From Rubrivivax sp. (GTDB taxonomy: Bacteria; Pseudomonadota; Gammaproteobacteria; Burkholderiales; Burkholderiaceae_C), in assembly GCA_004210455.1 (NCBI GenBank), contig SEFA01000002.1:1-64000 (forward strand): a stretch of 64,000 bases of DNA. The letters are read 5' to 3'. The notes beneath the pieces are model-generated. The model saw only the letters and a program-made list of their open reading frames with translations. It searched no databases and had not been told where the DNA came from. Positions 8,768-17,272 of this stretch are shown piece by piece (the first letter of the stretch is position 1; every line of letters begins with the position of its first letter). The position numbers were made by a program, and so were the translations under genes.

Positions 8768-9484
8768 ATGAGGCTGTTTTTCGTCGAGGACAACGCCGCG
8801 CTGCAGACCACGGTGGCGCGGTCGTTCGAGCGCCGCGGCATCCAGGTGCAGGTGTTCGCGGAGGGTCGCGCGGCGCTCGAGCGCTGGCGCGCGTCGCCGC
8901 CCGACGTCGTGCTGCTGGACCTGTCGCTGCCCGACATCGACGGGCTGGAGCTGCTGTCGGCCGCGCGCGCCGAACAGCTCACCACGCCGGTCATCATCCT
9001 GACCGCGCGCGGCACCGTCGGCGACCGCATCCTGGGCCTGAACATCGGCGCCGACGACTACCTGCCCAAGCCGTTCGACCTCGACGAACTCGAAGCGCGG
9101 GTGCGCGCCCTCGCCCGCCGCAGTCGCGGCGCGCCGGGATCGGCAGCGGGCGCTGGCGCGGGTGCCGGGGCCGGGGCCGGGGCGTATGAGGACGAGTCCT
9201 TCCACGGCCTGCGCGTGGACGCCGACAGCGGCGCGGTCTACCACCTCGGGCTGCCGCTGGACCTGCCGCCGCGCGAGGCGGCGCTGCTGCGAGCGCTGCT
9301 GGCGCGTCCGGGCCAGGCCGTCGCCAAGGAGCGGCTGACGGAGATCGTCTTCGCCGACGACCTCGACGTGCAACCCGACGCGGTCGAGGTCGTGGCCTAC
9401 CGCCTGCGCAAGCGGCTGCCGGCGGACGGCGTGCGACTCGTGACACTGCGCGGCCTGGGCTACCTGCTCAAGGCGCCGGACTGA
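8768..9484 (+). CDS. tctD: OmpR-family response regulator TctD
   Basis: This regulator activates the tct transporter genes when phosphorylated by TctE. ATG 8768 gives 238 residues. The receiver domain shows Glu7/Asp8, phospho-acceptor Asp51 (VVLLDLSLPDIDGLELL), Thr79 and Lys101. A winged-helix output domain fills about 140-238, ending TLRGLGYLLKAPD. Between them is an unusual Gly/Ala linker (about 121-138) of repeated GA units, longer and simpler than is normal for OmpR-family proteins. It is transcribed away from tctCBA and is followed 14 bases later by tctE. Confidence 0.93.
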   Translation: MRLFFVEDNAALQTTVARSFERRGIQVQVFAEGRAALERWRASPPDVVLLDLSLPDIDGLELLSAARAEQLTTPVIILTARGTVGDRILGLNIGADDYLPKPFDLDELEARVRALARRSRGAPGSAAGAGAGAGAGAGAYEDESFHGLRVDADSGAVYHLGLPLDLPPREAALLRALLARPGQAVAKERLTEIVFADDLDVQPDAVEVVAYRLRKRLPADGVRLVTLRGLGYLLKAPD

Positions 9485-9498
9485 GTGGCTGAGTGGTG

Positions 9499-11001
9499 AT
9501 GCGGTCGTCCGCGACCTCGCGCCGACGCTGGCTGTCCTCGATGCGCAGCCGCCTGCTCGTCGGCATCCTGCTCCCCGTCGGCCTGCTGATCGCGGCCAAC
9601 GCGCACCGGCTCTACGAAGACGCGCTGCGGGCCATCGACACGGCCTACGACCGCACGCTGCTCGCCTCGGCGAAGACCATCGGCGAGCAGCTCGACGTAC
9701 ACGGCACGCGCGAGGACCCTCACCTGGTCTCCGAGGTGCCCTACGCGGCGCTGGAGGCCTTCGAGGCCGACAACCGCAGCCGCATGTTCTACCGCGTCAC
9801 CGGCTTCAAGGGCGAATGGGTGTCGGGCTTCGACGACCTGCCCGCGTGGCACGGCAAGCTGCCCGCGCGCGGCGCCTATGCGGCGCTGGTCGATTTCTAC
9901 GACGACGTGTACCAGGGCGAGGAAGTGCGCGTCGCGGTGCTCAAGCAGCCGGTCTCGGGCGAGGCCGGCCTGGGCGTGGCGACCATCCAGGTCGCCGAGA
10001 CGCTGGAGATCCGGCGCACGCTGGCGCGGCAGGTGCTGATCTCCACGCTGTGGCGGCAGGCCGCGCTGCTGGCCGTGATCGCGATCGTGGTCTGGGGCGT
10101 GGTGCTCTTCGCGACCTGGCCGGTGCGCGAGCTCAGCCGCTCGATCGGCGCGCGCGCGGACGACGACCTCAGCCCCATCCCGATGCCGGGCGTGCCGGCG
10201 GAACTCGCGCCCCTGGTGGTCGCGATCAACGAGGCCTGGTCTCGACAGTCCGGCCTGTTCGCGCATCAGAAGCGCTTCGTGCGCGACACCTCGCACCAGT
10301 TGCGCACGCCGCTGGCGGTGCTCAAGGCGCAGGTGCAGTCGGCGCGTCGCGGCGACCTGCCGCTGACGCAGGCGATCGACGAGATCGGCGCGACCGTCGA
10401 CGGCGCCACCTCGCTCGCCAACCAGATGCTGGCGCTGGCCAAGGTCGAGCAGTTGCGCCAGCAGGGTGATCCGCCGCGACTGGACCTGGCGGAGACCGTG
10501 CGCGAAGTGGCGCTTGACCTGGCGCCGCTGATCGCGGACGCGGAGCTCGACTTCGAGCTGATCACCGAGCCCGCGCCGGTGCGCGGTCACGAGTGGGCGC
10601 TGCGGGAGCTGGTGCGCAACCTGCTGCACAACGCGCTGCGGCACTGCCCGCGCGGTGGTCGGCTGGAGTTGCGCGTGACGGCGCGCGGACGGGACGGCGA
10701 CGCCGGATCCGCAGGGGGCATGGGCGCAGGCGCGGGCGCGGGCGCGGGCGGCGGCATCGAACTGCGCATCGCCGACAGCGGCCCCGGCATCGCGCCGGCG
10801 CTGCGGCCCAGACTCGGACAACCGTTCGCGGCCGGCAGCGGCGGCGGGTCGGGCCTCGGGCTCGCGATTTGCCGTGAGATCGTCGATTCGCTCGGCGGCA
10901 CGCTGGCGCTCGACAACCGCGAACGGGACGGGGTCATCGAAGGCCTGGACGCCGTGGTCCGGCTGCCGGCGGCACCATCCGCCGATCCGTCGCCCCCATA
11001 G
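9499..11001 (+). CDS. tctE: Sensor histidine kinase TctE
   Basis: This membrane sensor kinase is partnered with TctD. ATG 9499 is used; an in-frame GTG at 9493 is equally possible, and neither has a strong ribosome site. A first membrane helix (about 15-32) precedes a periplasmic sensor domain (TctE_N-like, to about 185), then a second helix (about 190-212) and a HAMP-like linker. The phosphorylated histidine is His266 in DTSHQLRTPL. The ATPase has the N box (NLLHNALRH), the G1 region GPGIAP and the G2 region GGSGLGLAI. A Gly/Ala run (GAGAGAGAGGG) interrupts the ATPase domain between the N and G1 boxes, echoing the linker in TctD. Confidence 0.92.
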   Translation: MRSSATSRRRWLSSMRSRLLVGILLPVGLLIAANAHRLYEDALRAIDTAYDRTLLASAKTIGEQLDVHGTREDPHLVSEVPYAALEAFEADNRSRMFYRVTGFKGEWVSGFDDLPAWHGKLPARGAYAALVDFYDDVYQGEEVRVAVLKQPVSGEAGLGVATIQVAETLEIRRTLARQVLISTLWRQAALLAVIAIVVWGVVLFATWPVRELSRSIGARADDDLSPIPMPGVPAELAPLVVAINEAWSRQSGLFAHQKRFVRDTSHQLRTPLAVLKAQVQSARRGDLPLTQAIDEIGATVDGATSLANQMLALAKVEQLRQQGDPPRLDLAETVREVALDLAPLIADAELDFELITEPAPVRGHEWALRELVRNLLHNALRHCPRGGRLELRVTARGRDGDAGSAGGMGAGAGAGAGGGIELRIADSGPGIAPALRPRLGQPFAAGSGGGSGLGLAICREIVDSLGGTLALDNRERDGVIEGLDAVVRLPAAPSADPSPP

Positions 11002-11016
11002 GACAATCCGATTCAG

Positions 11017-11457
11017 ATGTCTTCCTCCACCCGCAACCCTTCGCCCTCCCCTTCCCCAGGTTCCGCCGGCGTGCGCCTGGACAAATGGCTCTGGGCGGCG
11101 CGTTTCTTCAAGACGCGCTCCATCGCCGTCGACGAGATCGGCAAGGGCCGCGTGACGATCAACGGGCAGGCCGCCAAGGCCTCGCGCGAGGTGCGCGTCG
11201 GCGACGTGGTGAAGCTGCGCCAGGGCGAGATCGATCGCGAGGTGAAGGTCGCCGGTCTCAGCGGCGTCCGCGGCCCGGCGCCGGTCGCGCAGGCGCTGTA
11301 CGAGGAAACGCCCGACAGCATCGCGGCGCGCGAGCGCGCGGCCGAGGCGCGCCGCCTCGCGCCCGAGCCGGCCGACGCCATCGAGCAGGGCCGCCCGACC
11401 AAGCAGGACCGCCGCCGGCTCGCGGACTGGAACCGCTGGTCCGCCAGCCTGGACTGA
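11017..11457 (+). CDS. hslR: S4-domain RNA-binding heat-shock protein HslR (Hsp15)
   Basis: Hsp15 binds stalled 50S subunits carrying peptidyl-tRNA after heat shock and helps recycle them. The 146-residue protein has a short Ser/Pro-rich start, then an S4 RNA-binding domain (about 18-80: VRLDKWLWAARFFKTRSIA, then INGQAAKASREVRVGDVV). It ends in a basic tail (PTKQDRRRLADWNRW) that matches the family. It begins 15 bases after tctE, but its job fits better with the downstream grpE-dnaK-dnaJ genes. Confidence 0.9.
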   Translation: MSSSTRNPSPSPSPGSAGVRLDKWLWAARFFKTRSIAVDEIGKGRVTINGQAAKASREVRVGDVVKLRQGEIDREVKVAGLSGVRGPAPVAQALYEETPDSIAARERAAEARRLAPEPADAIEQGRPTKQDRRRLADWNRWSASLD

Positions 11458-11476
11458 CGCCGCCTCCGCCAGCCTT

Positions 11477-11498
11477 GCACCGGTGGGGACACCGGTGC
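11477..11498. other. Strong hairpin after hslR
   Basis: GCACCGGTG (11477-11485) and CACCGGTGC (11490-11498) form a perfect 9-bp stem with a GGGA loop, 20 bases after the hslR stop and 38 before the next gene. No T run follows on either strand, so it may stabilise the hslR mRNA end or act with Rho rather than being a classical terminator. Confidence 0.55.
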
Positions 11499-11535
11499 GG
11501 CAAGCCGTCCCGCCGGGGCTGACCGCGAGGACGAC

Positions 11536-12873
11536 ATGATCCCTCTCCAGATGAGCCCGGCGTCTCACGACGCGTCGTCGTCGACGCTTGAGGAAACGAG
11601 CGCCGAAGCCAGCGTCGACACCAGCGCCGACACCAGTGCCGAAGCCAAGGTCGAATCGGTCGCGCCGCGCGGCGACAACGTCCCGCACCCGCGATCGCGC
11701 GCCGCTTCGCTCGCGCCTGCGCTCGTGAACCCGCGGTCCCGTTCCGACGACCGTTCCGAATTCCAAGAGGCGACCCGGCGCCAGGCCGTCGCCCGCTTCG
11801 ATGCGATCCGGCTCGCCGGCGTGTCGATGACGCCCGCCGACATCGAAGTCCTGAAAGCGATCGTGGCGCTTGCGGTCTCGATCGGTGGCGCGGCGGCTTT
11901 CGGCTTCGGACTGGGCCGGGGCATCGGCGGCGCGATCGCCGAGCTGGGCCTGCGCAGTGCTTTCGATGCACCACAGACGCTGGGCATCGGCAGAGACCGC
12001 AACTACGTCGAGCAGGACACCGATCACAGCCTCCTGCTGATCGCCGTGATCACGACATCCCGCTGGGTCGGTGCGTCGATCTGCGGCGCCATCGGCGCGA
12101 CGGTGGGCAGCGTCGTGTCGCCTCGCGCCGCGGCGCTGACCGGTCGTCAACTGGCGGCCATTCCGCCAGACCAACTGGTACCGGACCACGTGGCCGATCT
12201 GCTGGACGAGGCTGGCGCGCCCCATGGCATGGACGGCGTACGCCGGCTCCGCCAGCAGATCCAGGCGATCCAGGACCGCCACGGCCTCATCGACGGCCCG
12301 ACGCAGGTGCGCGCCGGCGAATGGGCCTTCGGCGGCATGAACGCGATCCGGGGGGCCTCGCTCGGCATGGCTCCGCTCGGCGCGCTGCCGGACATCGGGT
12401 TGTCGGCCGGCGTGTCGTTGACGGCCGGCGCCCTCACGGGCCTGGCCGGCGGCGTGGCCATGGCCCGTCAGCGCCACCGCGTGCCGGACGCCGGTCACGT
12501 CGGCGGCGACCCGGCGCCGCTCGTGCCAGTGCCCCTGTTCGAGGTGAAGAAATCACCTGTCGTGCGCTCCCGCTTCACGGGGACGGGCCCGCGACACGCG
12601 ATGGGCAACATCGGCCACGGCGTCGCGCACCGGTTGCGGCTCTTCCTCGGCTCGACCTGGCTGCTGGGCGTGCTGGGGCTGCTCGTCAACGTCGCCGGCG
12701 CCGCCACCCGGCCCGCGCCGCTGAACTGGATCCACCGCGCCGGCAAGGCCGTCGAACTCGGTGTCGGCGTGGGCTGCGCCGTCCGCCCCTACTTCCAGGG
12801 CCTGCCGCCGATCAACGCCCGCGAGCACGCCCGACTGGAAAGTCAGCGGATCTCACCCGCCCCGGGCGAATAG
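11536..12873 (+). CDS. Unknown protein with glycine-rich hydrophobic segments (effector-like)
   Basis: I do not recognise a family for this 445-residue protein. Residues 1-60 are rich in Ser, Thr, Ala and Glu, with repeating [16 protein letters not shown] units and no signal peptide. The body has three glycine- and alanine-rich hydrophobic stretches: about 115-140 ([20 protein letters not shown]), 172-197 ([17 protein letters not shown]) and 293-320 ([19 protein letters not shown]). A fourth lies near 373-395 ([16 protein letters not shown]). These resemble glycine-zipper membrane segments. A disordered Ser/Thr start and zipper-like segments recall type III secretion effectors, but no hrp promoter or secretion gene is nearby. 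It lies between hslR and grpE with no operon partner. Confidence 0.7.
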   Translation: MIPLQMSPASHDASSSTLEETSAEASVDTSADTSAEAKVESVAPRGDNVPHPRSRAASLAPALVNPRSRSDDRSEFQEATRRQAVARFDAIRLAGVSMTPADIEVLKAIVALAVSIGGAAAFGFGLGRGIGGAIAELGLRSAFDAPQTLGIGRDRNYVEQDTDHSLLLIAVITTSRWVGASICGAIGATVGSVVSPRAAALTGRQLAAIPPDQLVPDHVADLLDEAGAPHGMDGVRRLRQQIQAIQDRHGLIDGPTQVRAGEWAFGGMNAIRGASLGMAPLGALPDIGLSAGVSLTAGALTGLAGGVAMARQRHRVPDAGHVGGDPAPLVPVPLFEVKKSPVVRSRFTGTGPRHAMGNIGHGVAHRLRLFLGSTWLLGVLGLLVNVAGAATRPAPLNWIHRAGKAVELGVGVGCAVRPYFQGLPPINAREHARLESQRISPAPGE

Positions 12874-12964
12874 CGGCTCCCGGCCTGACCCACGGTTCTC
12901 CCCTGCGCTGGGTCCTTGCTATCAGGCCCCAGGCTTGCCCGCGCACGGATGCGAAAATCACCCT

Positions 12965-12992
12965 CTTGAAGTTCCGGCCATGGGCCCCAGAT
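12965..12992 (+). promoter_or_regulatory. Heat-shock sigma-32 promoter upstream of grpE
   Basis: CTTGAA (12965-12970) and CCCCAGAT (12985-12992) are separated by 14 bases, very close to the sigma-32 consensus CTTGAAA/CCCCATNT. Transcription would start about 85 bases before the grpE ATG. The same arrangement recurs before dnaK. Confidence 0.75.
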
Positions 12993-13082
12993 GCGGCGGG
13001 TCGCCCGACGCACGCTGGTTCTCAGAGAGGCCGGCCGCGCTTCCAGAGAGGAGCCGGGCATCCGCATTGGGGCATTCCAACC

Positions 13083-13625
13083 ATGACGACTGACAACCAA
13101 CAACCTGATCCGACGCTGGACGAACTGACCCAGCAAGCCGCTGCCGCGGCCGCCGCCTCGGTCCCCGACACGCTCGAAGCCAGACTGGCCGACACCGAGC
13201 GCCGCCTGGCCGAGATGTCCGACGCCTACCTGCGCGCCAAGGCCGAGGTCGAGAACACCCGCCGCCGCGGCGAGGAAGACACGACCAAGGCCCGCAAGTT
13301 CGCCGTCGAGGGTTTCGCCGAAGCGATGCTGCCGGTGATGGACAGCCTGTCCGCCGCCATCGCCCTGCCCGACGCCAGCGTGGAGCAGGTGCTGCAGGGC
13401 GTGCACGCCACGCTGCGACAGCTGCAGTCGGCGCTGGAGCGCAACAAGGTGGTGGAAATCAATCCCGCCGCCGGCACGAAGTTCGACCCGCACCAGCACC
13501 AGGCGATCTCGGTGGTGCCGGCCGAGCAGGACCCGAACACGGTCGTGACCGTGCTGCAGAAGGGCTTCCTCATCGCCGACCGCGTGCTGCGGCCGGCGCT
13601 GGTCACGGTGACCGCCCCGAAGTGA
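13083..13625 (+). CDS. grpE: Nucleotide exchange factor GrpE
   Basis: GrpE releases ADP from DnaK and so resets the Hsp70 cycle. ATG 13083 ([18 protein letters not shown]) gives 180 residues. An N-terminal coiled coil (about 35-90, including [28 protein letters not shown]) is followed by the family signature in the beta domain ([19 protein letters not shown] and [23 protein letters not shown]). An in-frame extension far upstream has no GrpE character. The gene sits under a sigma-32-like promoter, 186 bases before dnaK. Confidence 0.95.
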   Translation: MTTDNQQPDPTLDELTQQAAAAAAASVPDTLEARLADTERRLAEMSDAYLRAKAEVENTRRRGEEDTTKARKFAVEGFAEAMLPVMDSLSAAIALPDASVEQVLQGVHATLRQLQSALERNKVVEINPAAGTKFDPHQHQAISVVPAEQDPNTVVTVLQKGFLIADRVLRPALVTVTAPK

Positions 13626-13675
13626 GCGCATCGACCGGCGTGATCGAAAAAACACGCTGAAAAAAGATCCGGGCC

Positions 13676-13703
13676 CTTGAACCCGGACAAGTTATCCACA
13701 GAT
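13676..13703 (+). promoter_or_regulatory. Second heat-shock promoter, upstream of dnaK
   Basis: CTTGAA (13676-13681) and CCACAGAT (13696-13703) are again 14 bases apart. The -10 element differs from the grpE one by a single base, which supports both being read by sigma-32. dnaK can therefore be transcribed apart from grpE. The -35 element lies in the loop of a small inverted repeat (TCCGGG 13668-13673 and CCCGGA 13682-13687). Confidence 0.6.
13692..13700 (+). promoter_or_regulatory. Perfect DnaA-box 9-mer in the dnaK promoter
   Basis: TTATCCACA is an exact match to the high-affinity DnaA box and overlaps the -10 element of the dnaK heat-shock promoter. A single box does not make an origin. 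It could allow DnaA to modulate dnaK, or be chance. Confidence 0.45.
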
Positions 13704-13811
13704 CAGAAGCATCCCGGAACGTTGTTTCAGCCGCTCATTGGATGAGCGCCAGGGAAAGCTCGAAGCGCCCCCGCTGACCGTTCCGCCAGTTTTCAAATTC
13801 AGGAGCACCAC

Positions 13812-15791
13812 ATGGCTAAGAAAAAGATCATCGGCATCGACCTGGGCACGACCAACTCGTGCGTCGCGGTCATGGAAGGCAACACCACCCGCGTCATCGA
13901 GAACGCGGAAGGCGCCCGCACCACGCCGTCCATCATTGCGTACCAGGAAGACGGCGAAGTGCTGGTCGGCGCCTCGGCCAAGCGCCAGGCCGTGACCAAC
14001 CCGCGCAACACGCTGTACGCGGTGAAGCGCCTGATCGGCCGCAAGTTCCAGGAAAAGGAAGTCCAGAAGGACATCGACCTGATGCCCTACACCATCGCCG
14101 CCGCCGACAACGGCGACGCGTGGGTGGAAGTGCGCGGCAAGAAGCTGGCTCCCCCGCAGGTCTCCGCTGAAGTCCTGCGCAAGATGAAGAAGACGGCCGA
14201 GGACTACCTCGGCGAGGAAGTGACCGAAGCCGTCATCACGGTCCCGGCCTACTTCAACGACGCACAGCGTCAGGCGACCAAGGACGCCGGCCGCATCGCC
14301 GGCCTGGACGTCAAGCGCATCATCAACGAGCCCACCGCCGCGGCCCTGGCCTTCGGCCTGGACAAGCACGGCGCCGGCGACCGCAAGATCGCGGTCTTCG
14401 ACCTGGGCGGCGGCACCTTCGACATCTCGATCATCGAGATCGCGGACGTGGACGGCGAGAAGCAGTTCGAAGTGCTGTCGACCAACGGCGACACCTTCCT
14501 GGGCGGCGAGGACTTCGACCAGCGCATCATCGACTACATCATCGGCGAGTTCAAGAAGGAACAGGGCGTCGACCTGTCCAAGGACGTGCTGGCCCTGCAG
14601 CGCCTGAAGGAAGCCGCCGAGAAGGCCAAGATCGAGCTGTCGAACTCGTCGCAGACCGACGTGAACCTGCCGTACATCACGGCCGACGCCACCGGTCCGA
14701 AGCACCTGAACATCAAGCTGACCCGCGCCAAGCTGGAGTCGCTGGTGGACGAACTGATCGAGCGCACCATCGCCCCCTGCCGCACGGCCATCAAGGATGC
14801 CGGCGTGTCGGTCGGCGAGATCGACGACGTCATCCTGGTCGGCGGCATGTCGCGCATGCCCAAGGTGCAGGAGAAGGTCAAGGAGTTCTTCGGCAAGGAC
14901 CCGCGCAAGGACGTGAACCCCGATGAGGCCGTGGCCGTCGGCGCCGCGATCCAGGGCCAGGTCCTGGGCGGCGAACGCACCGACGTGCTGCTGCTGGACG
15001 TCACCCCGCTGAGCCTGGGCATCGAGACCCTGGGCGGCGTGATGACGAAGATGATCAAGAAGAACACGACCATCCCGACCAAGTTCGCGCAGACCTTCTC
15101 CACTGCCGAGGACAGCCAGCCCGCCGTGACCATCAAGGTCTACCAGGGCGAGCGCGAACTGGCGCAGGCCAACAAGAGCCTGGGCGAGTTCAACCTCGAA
15201 GGCATCCCGCCGGCACCGCGCGGCCTGCCGCAGATCGAGGTCAGCTTCGACATCGACGCCAACGGCATCCTGCACGTCGGCGCCAAGGACAAGGGCACCG
15301 GCAAGGAAAACAAGATCACCATCAAGGCGAACTCCGGCCTGTCCGAGGCCGAGATCGAGAAGATGGTGAAGGACGCCGAGGCCAACGCCGCCGAGGACAA
15401 GAAGAAGGTCGAGCTGGTGCAGGCGAAGAATCAGGCCGACGGCCTGGTGCACTCGGTGCAGAAGTCGCTCAGCGAGCACGGCGACAAACTGGACGCCGGC
15501 GAGAAGGAAAAGATCGAGGCGGCGGTGAAGGACCTGGAAGAAGCCATCAAGGGCGAGGACAAGGCCGACATCGACGCCAAGACCGAAGCGCTGATGACCG
15601 CCAGCCAGAAGCTGGGCGAGAAGGTCTACGCCGAGGCGCAGGCGGCCCAGGCCGCCGCCGGCGGCGCGGCGGGTGCGGCGGGCGCCGCCGGTGCCGAGCA
15701 GGCGGACGCCGCGGGCGCGCAGGCGTCGGCCAAGCCGGCCGACGACAACGTCGTGGACGCGGAGTTCAAGGAAGTCAAGGACTCCAAGTAA
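13812..15791 (+). CDS. dnaK: Chaperone DnaK (Hsp70)
   Basis: DnaK is the ATP-driven Hsp70 chaperone, working with DnaJ and GrpE in protein folding and in control of sigma-32. AGGAG at 13801-13805 precedes ATG 13812. The 659-residue protein has the ATPase phosphate loops [14 protein letters not shown] (7-20) and DLGGGTFD, and [17 protein letters not shown]. The linker is followed by the peptide-binding domain ([14 protein letters not shown]) and a helical lid. A Gly/Ala-rich tail precedes the terminal [13 protein letters not shown], slightly different from the usual EEVKDKK ending. Confidence 0.98.
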   Translation: MAKKKIIGIDLGTTNSCVAVMEGNTTRVIENAEGARTTPSIIAYQEDGEVLVGASAKRQAVTNPRNTLYAVKRLIGRKFQEKEVQKDIDLMPYTIAAADNGDAWVEVRGKKLAPPQVSAEVLRKMKKTAEDYLGEEVTEAVITVPAYFNDAQRQATKDAGRIAGLDVKRIINEPTAAALAFGLDKHGAGDRKIAVFDLGGGTFDISIIEIADVDGEKQFEVLSTNGDTFLGGEDFDQRIIDYIIGEFKKEQGVDLSKDVLALQRLKEAAEKAKIELSNSSQTDVNLPYITADATGPKHLNIKLTRAKLESLVDELIERTIAPCRTAIKDAGVSVGEIDDVILVGGMSRMPKVQEKVKEFFGKDPRKDVNPDEAVAVGAAIQGQVLGGERTDVLLLDVTPLSLGIETLGGVMTKMIKKNTTIPTKFAQTFSTAEDSQPAVTIKVYQGERELAQANKSLGEFNLEGIPPAPRGLPQIEVSFDIDANGILHVGAKDKGTGKENKITIKANSGLSEAEIEKMVKDAEANAAEDKKKVELVQAKNQADGLVHSVQKSLSEHGDKLDAGEKEKIEAAVKDLEEAIKGEDKADIDAKTEALMTASQKLGEKVYAEAQAAQAAAGGAAGAAGAAGAEQADAAGAQASAKPADDNVVDAEFKEVKDSK

Positions 15792-15917
15792 GCCGCACAG
15801 GCGTGCGTGCCGGCCGCGGGGCCGGCATCGCGCCCGGCAATCGCTGTCGACTGACAGCCGCCGCACGGGGCCGCCAGCCTCGCGCGGCGTTCTGGTTTGA
15901 GGCCTGCAGGAAGATCC

Positions 15918-17066
15918 ATGGCAAAGCGTGACTATTACGAAGTCCTGGGCGTCGCGAAGAACGCCAGCGAAGAGGACATCAAGAAGGCGTATCGCAAGCT
16001 CGCGATGAAGTACCACCCTGACCGCAATCAGGGCGACGGTGCCAAGGAGGCCGAGGACAAGTTCAAGGAAACCAAGGAAGCCTACGAGATGCTCTCGGAC
16101 GGCCAGAAGCGGGCCGCCTACGACCAGTACGGCCACGCGGGCGTGGATCCGAACCAGGGCATGCGCGGCGGTCCGGGCGGCGAAGGCTTCGGCGGTTTCG
16201 CGGAGGCCTTCGGCGACATCTTCGGCGACCTGTTCGGCCAGCAGGGCGGCGGCGGCCGTCGCCAGGGCGGCGGCCAGCAGGTCTACCGCGGCAGCGACCT
16301 GAGCTACGCGATGGAGATCACGCTGGAGGAAGCCGCGCGCGGCAAGGAGACGCAGATCCGCATCCCGTCGTGGGAAGGCTGCGAGACCTGTCACGGCAGC
16401 GGCGCAAAACCCGGCACCAGCGCCAAGACCTGCGGCTCCTGCGGCGGCAGCGGCACGGTCCACATGCGCCAGGGCTTCTTCAGCATCCAGCAGACCTGCC
16501 CGCACTGCCACGGCACCGGCAAGATCATTCCTGAGCCCTGCACCACCTGCAACGGCGCCGGCAAGATCAAGAAGACCAAGACGCTGGAAGTCAAGATCCC
16601 GGCCGGCATCAACGAAGGCATGCGCATCCGCTCGGCCGGCAACGGCGAGCCGGGCGTGAACGGCGGCCCGTCGGGCGATCTCTACATCGAGATCCGCATC
16701 AAGCAGCACGACATCTTCGAGCGCGACGGCGACGACCTGCACTGCACGATGCCGGTGTCTATCACGACCTCGGCGCTGGGCGGCACGATCGAGGTGCCGA
16801 CGCTGGGCGGCAAGGCCGAGATCGAGCTCCCCGAGGGCACGCAGCATGGCAAGACCTTCCGCCTGCGCGGCAAGGGGATCAAGGGCGTGCGATCGAGTTA
16901 TCCGGGCGACCTGTACTGCCATATCAGCATCGAGACGCCGGTCAAGCTGACCGAGCATCAGCGCAAGCTGCTGAAGGAACTCGACAAGAGCCTGAAAGAC
17001 GGCGGCGAGCGCCACTCGCCGAACGCGAAGAGCTGGACCGACCGGGTCAAGGACCTCTTCAAGTAA
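15918..17066 (+). CDS. dnaJ: Chaperone DnaJ (Hsp40)
   Basis: DnaJ brings substrates to DnaK and stimulates its ATPase. ATG 15918 ([17 protein letters not shown]) gives 382 residues. The J domain carries the HPD triad at 33-35. A Gly/Phe-rich region (about 75-125) follows, then four zinc-finger repeats [24 protein letters not shown] and CTTCNGAG, and then the two C-terminal substrate domains. It lies 126 bases after dnaK and has a strong terminator after it, so grpE, dnaK and dnaJ form a complete heat-shock unit. Confidence 0.97.
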   Translation: MAKRDYYEVLGVAKNASEEDIKKAYRKLAMKYHPDRNQGDGAKEAEDKFKETKEAYEMLSDGQKRAAYDQYGHAGVDPNQGMRGGPGGEGFGGFAEAFGDIFGDLFGQQGGGGRRQGGGQQVYRGSDLSYAMEITLEEAARGKETQIRIPSWEGCETCHGSGAKPGTSAKTCGSCGGSGTVHMRQGFFSIQQTCPHCHGTGKIIPEPCTTCNGAGKIKKTKTLEVKIPAGINEGMRIRSAGNGEPGVNGGPSGDLYIEIRIKQHDIFERDGDDLHCTMPVSITTSALGGTIEVPTLGGKAEIELPEGTQHGKTFRLRGKGIKGVRSSYPGDLYCHISIETPVKLTEHQRKLLKELDKSLKDGGERHSPNAKSWTDRVKDLFK

Positions 17067-17210
17067 ATCGCCAACAGCGACACGCAAACGCCCGCCACGA
17101 CTCGCCACTCCGGTCGGCCACCCACGCAAACCCGGGGGATCGGCCGTCGTCGCCGGGCGGACAATCGGTCGGTGGTTGACGACATTCGCACGATTCGTTG
17201 GGGTGCTGCC

Positions 17211-17239
17211 GGCCCGCTCTCTTCGGAGGCGGGCCTTTT
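17211..17239 (+). terminator. Rho-independent terminator after dnaJ
   Basis: GGCCCGC(T)CTC pairs with GAGGCGGGCC around a TTCG tetraloop, followed by TTTT. It closes the grpE-dnaK-dnaJ region 145 bases after the dnaJ stop and only 34 bases before the next gene. Confidence 0.85.
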
Positions 17240-17272
17240 CATTGCCGCGCGCGCCGCGGCGGGGCAGCGGCC

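Noticed and set aside
9460-12498. A frame of about 1000 codons antisense to tctE, hslR and the orphan gene
   Set aside because: Low-complexity Arg/Ala/Gly/His composition, no ribosome site and no domain; it spans three well-supported plus-strand genes.
13661-13690. A minus-strand terminator (TCCGGG/CCCGGA followed by TTTTTT)
   Set aside because: Shape is right, but both flanking genes are on the plus strand and nothing on the minus strand would need ending. The region is better explained by the dnaK promoter.
13692-13700. Replication origin near the DnaA box
   Set aside because: Only one consensus box, no AT-rich unwinding element and no dnaA or dnaN gene nearby.
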